Source: Alphaproteobacteria bacterium (GTDB lineage Bacteria; Pseudomonadota; Alphaproteobacteria; Rhizobiales; Xanthobacteraceae). Taken from it: a stretch of 5,512 nucleotides of DNA. A model generated the notes under the pieces. That model was given only the letters and a program-made list of their open reading frames with translations, had not been told where the DNA came from and did not search any database. Both the position numbers and the translations under genes were made by a program. Every line of letters begins with the position of its first letter. Position 1 is the first letter of the stretch. Location: assembly GCA_005884465.1 (NCBI GenBank), contig VAZH01000275.1, positions 1 to 5,512 on the forward strand, read 5' to 3'. Below are positions 5,226 to 5,512 of this stretch, piece after piece.

Positions 5226-5512
5226 TCACGCATCTATATCGAGCGCGACATCGAAATTCGGCGCGGAGTGCGTCAGCGCGCCGGAGGACACGTAATCCAC
5301 GCCGGTCGCGGCGATCTTTGCAATCGAACCTTGCGTGACGCCGCCGGACGCCTCCAGCACGACGCGCCCTTTTGCCAGTTTCACGGCCTCGGCAAGATCA
5401 GCAGTATCCATATTGTCCAGCAGCACCACGTCGGCCAAACCGGTGTCGAGCACCTCGCGCAGCTGCGCGAGCGTATCGACCTCGATCTCGATCTTGACCA
5501 GATGCCCGGCAT
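5226..5512 (-). CDS. nadC: Nicotinate-nucleotide pyrophosphorylase, C-terminal part
   Basis: The last 94 residues plus stop (TGA at 5228-5226) are visible; the N-terminal two thirds lie beyond the right edge. The enzyme (quinolinate phosphoribosyltransferase) converts quinolinate and phosphoribosyl pyrophosphate to nicotinate mononucleotide, CO2 and pyrophosphate in NAD synthesis. Reading inward from the edge, the segment holds [13 protein letters not shown], then ADVVLLDNM with the conserved Asp, then VVLEASGGV, and ends [22 protein letters not shown]. These are the family's active-site strands of the C-terminal barrel in the normal order, including the near-diagnostic GALTHSAP. An internal GTG at 5453 is not the start because the same frame runs on to the edge with conserved residues. 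The gene converges on the hydrolase gene, and its stop codon directly abuts the palindromic repeat. Confidence 0.94.
   Translation of the reverse strand, partial: AGHLVKIEIEVDTLAQLREVLDTGLADVVLLDNMDTADLAEAVKLAKGRVVLEASGGVTQGSIAKIAATGVDYVSSGALTHSAPNFDVALDIDA

Noticed and set aside
5083..5338. Plus-strand frames of 60-70 codons across 5083-5338
   Set aside because: They run through the palindromic repeat and then antisense to nadC; translated repeats such as LRGAKRRSNPF are typical spurious products.
1..5512. CRISPR array, transposase, phage, toxin-antitoxin or defence genes
   Set aside because: No regularly spaced repeats, transposase motifs or accessory gene cassettes are present; the four genes are housekeeping or envelope functions.

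Overview
The window looks like ordinary chromosomal DNA from an alphaproteobacterium of the Bradyrhizobium / Rhodopseudomonas / Nitrobacter group. The reasons are GC-rich coding sequence with strong G/C third positions, a pyruvate phosphate dikinase and a SleB-type hydrolase that read like those of this family, and dispersed palindromes of the kind scattered through these genomes (a GTCATGCCCGG-type and a CGTCATTGCGAG-type element). The assignment rests on recognition, not on a search.

Layout, left to right. Bases 1-45 hold a short palindrome. Bases 80-235 encode a 51-residue two-helix membrane protein of the DUF3096 type. Bases 326-3187 encode pyruvate phosphate dikinase (ppdK), complete and with all catalytic motifs, preceded by an unusual Lys/Ala/Pro-rich tail of about 63 residues. 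The 384 bases from 3188 to 3571 have no gene. They hold a 90-base palindromic repeat, a terminator-like hairpin with a T5 tract, and two further hairpin zones directly upstream of the next gene. Bases 3572-5038 encode a membrane-anchored cell wall hydrolase (SleB / Hydrolase_2 family). Bases 5039-5225 separate this gene from a convergent one and hold a small hairpin and a 131-base nested palindrome. Bases 5226-5512 on the minus strand are the C-terminal third of nadC, cut by the window edge.

The genes do not form an obvious pathway. ppdK interconverts pyruvate and phosphoenolpyruvate, the hydrolase acts on peptidoglycan, and nadC makes nicotinate mononucleotide for NAD. DUF3096, ppdK and the hydrolase share a strand, but the last is separated by 384 structured bases and is probably its own transcription unit. 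I see no defence system, mobile element, CRISPR array or RNA gene. The points most worth a second look are the basic N-terminal tail of PpdK, the chain of hairpins upstream of the hydrolase (including two that exclude each other), and the nested palindrome that ends exactly at the nadC stop codon.
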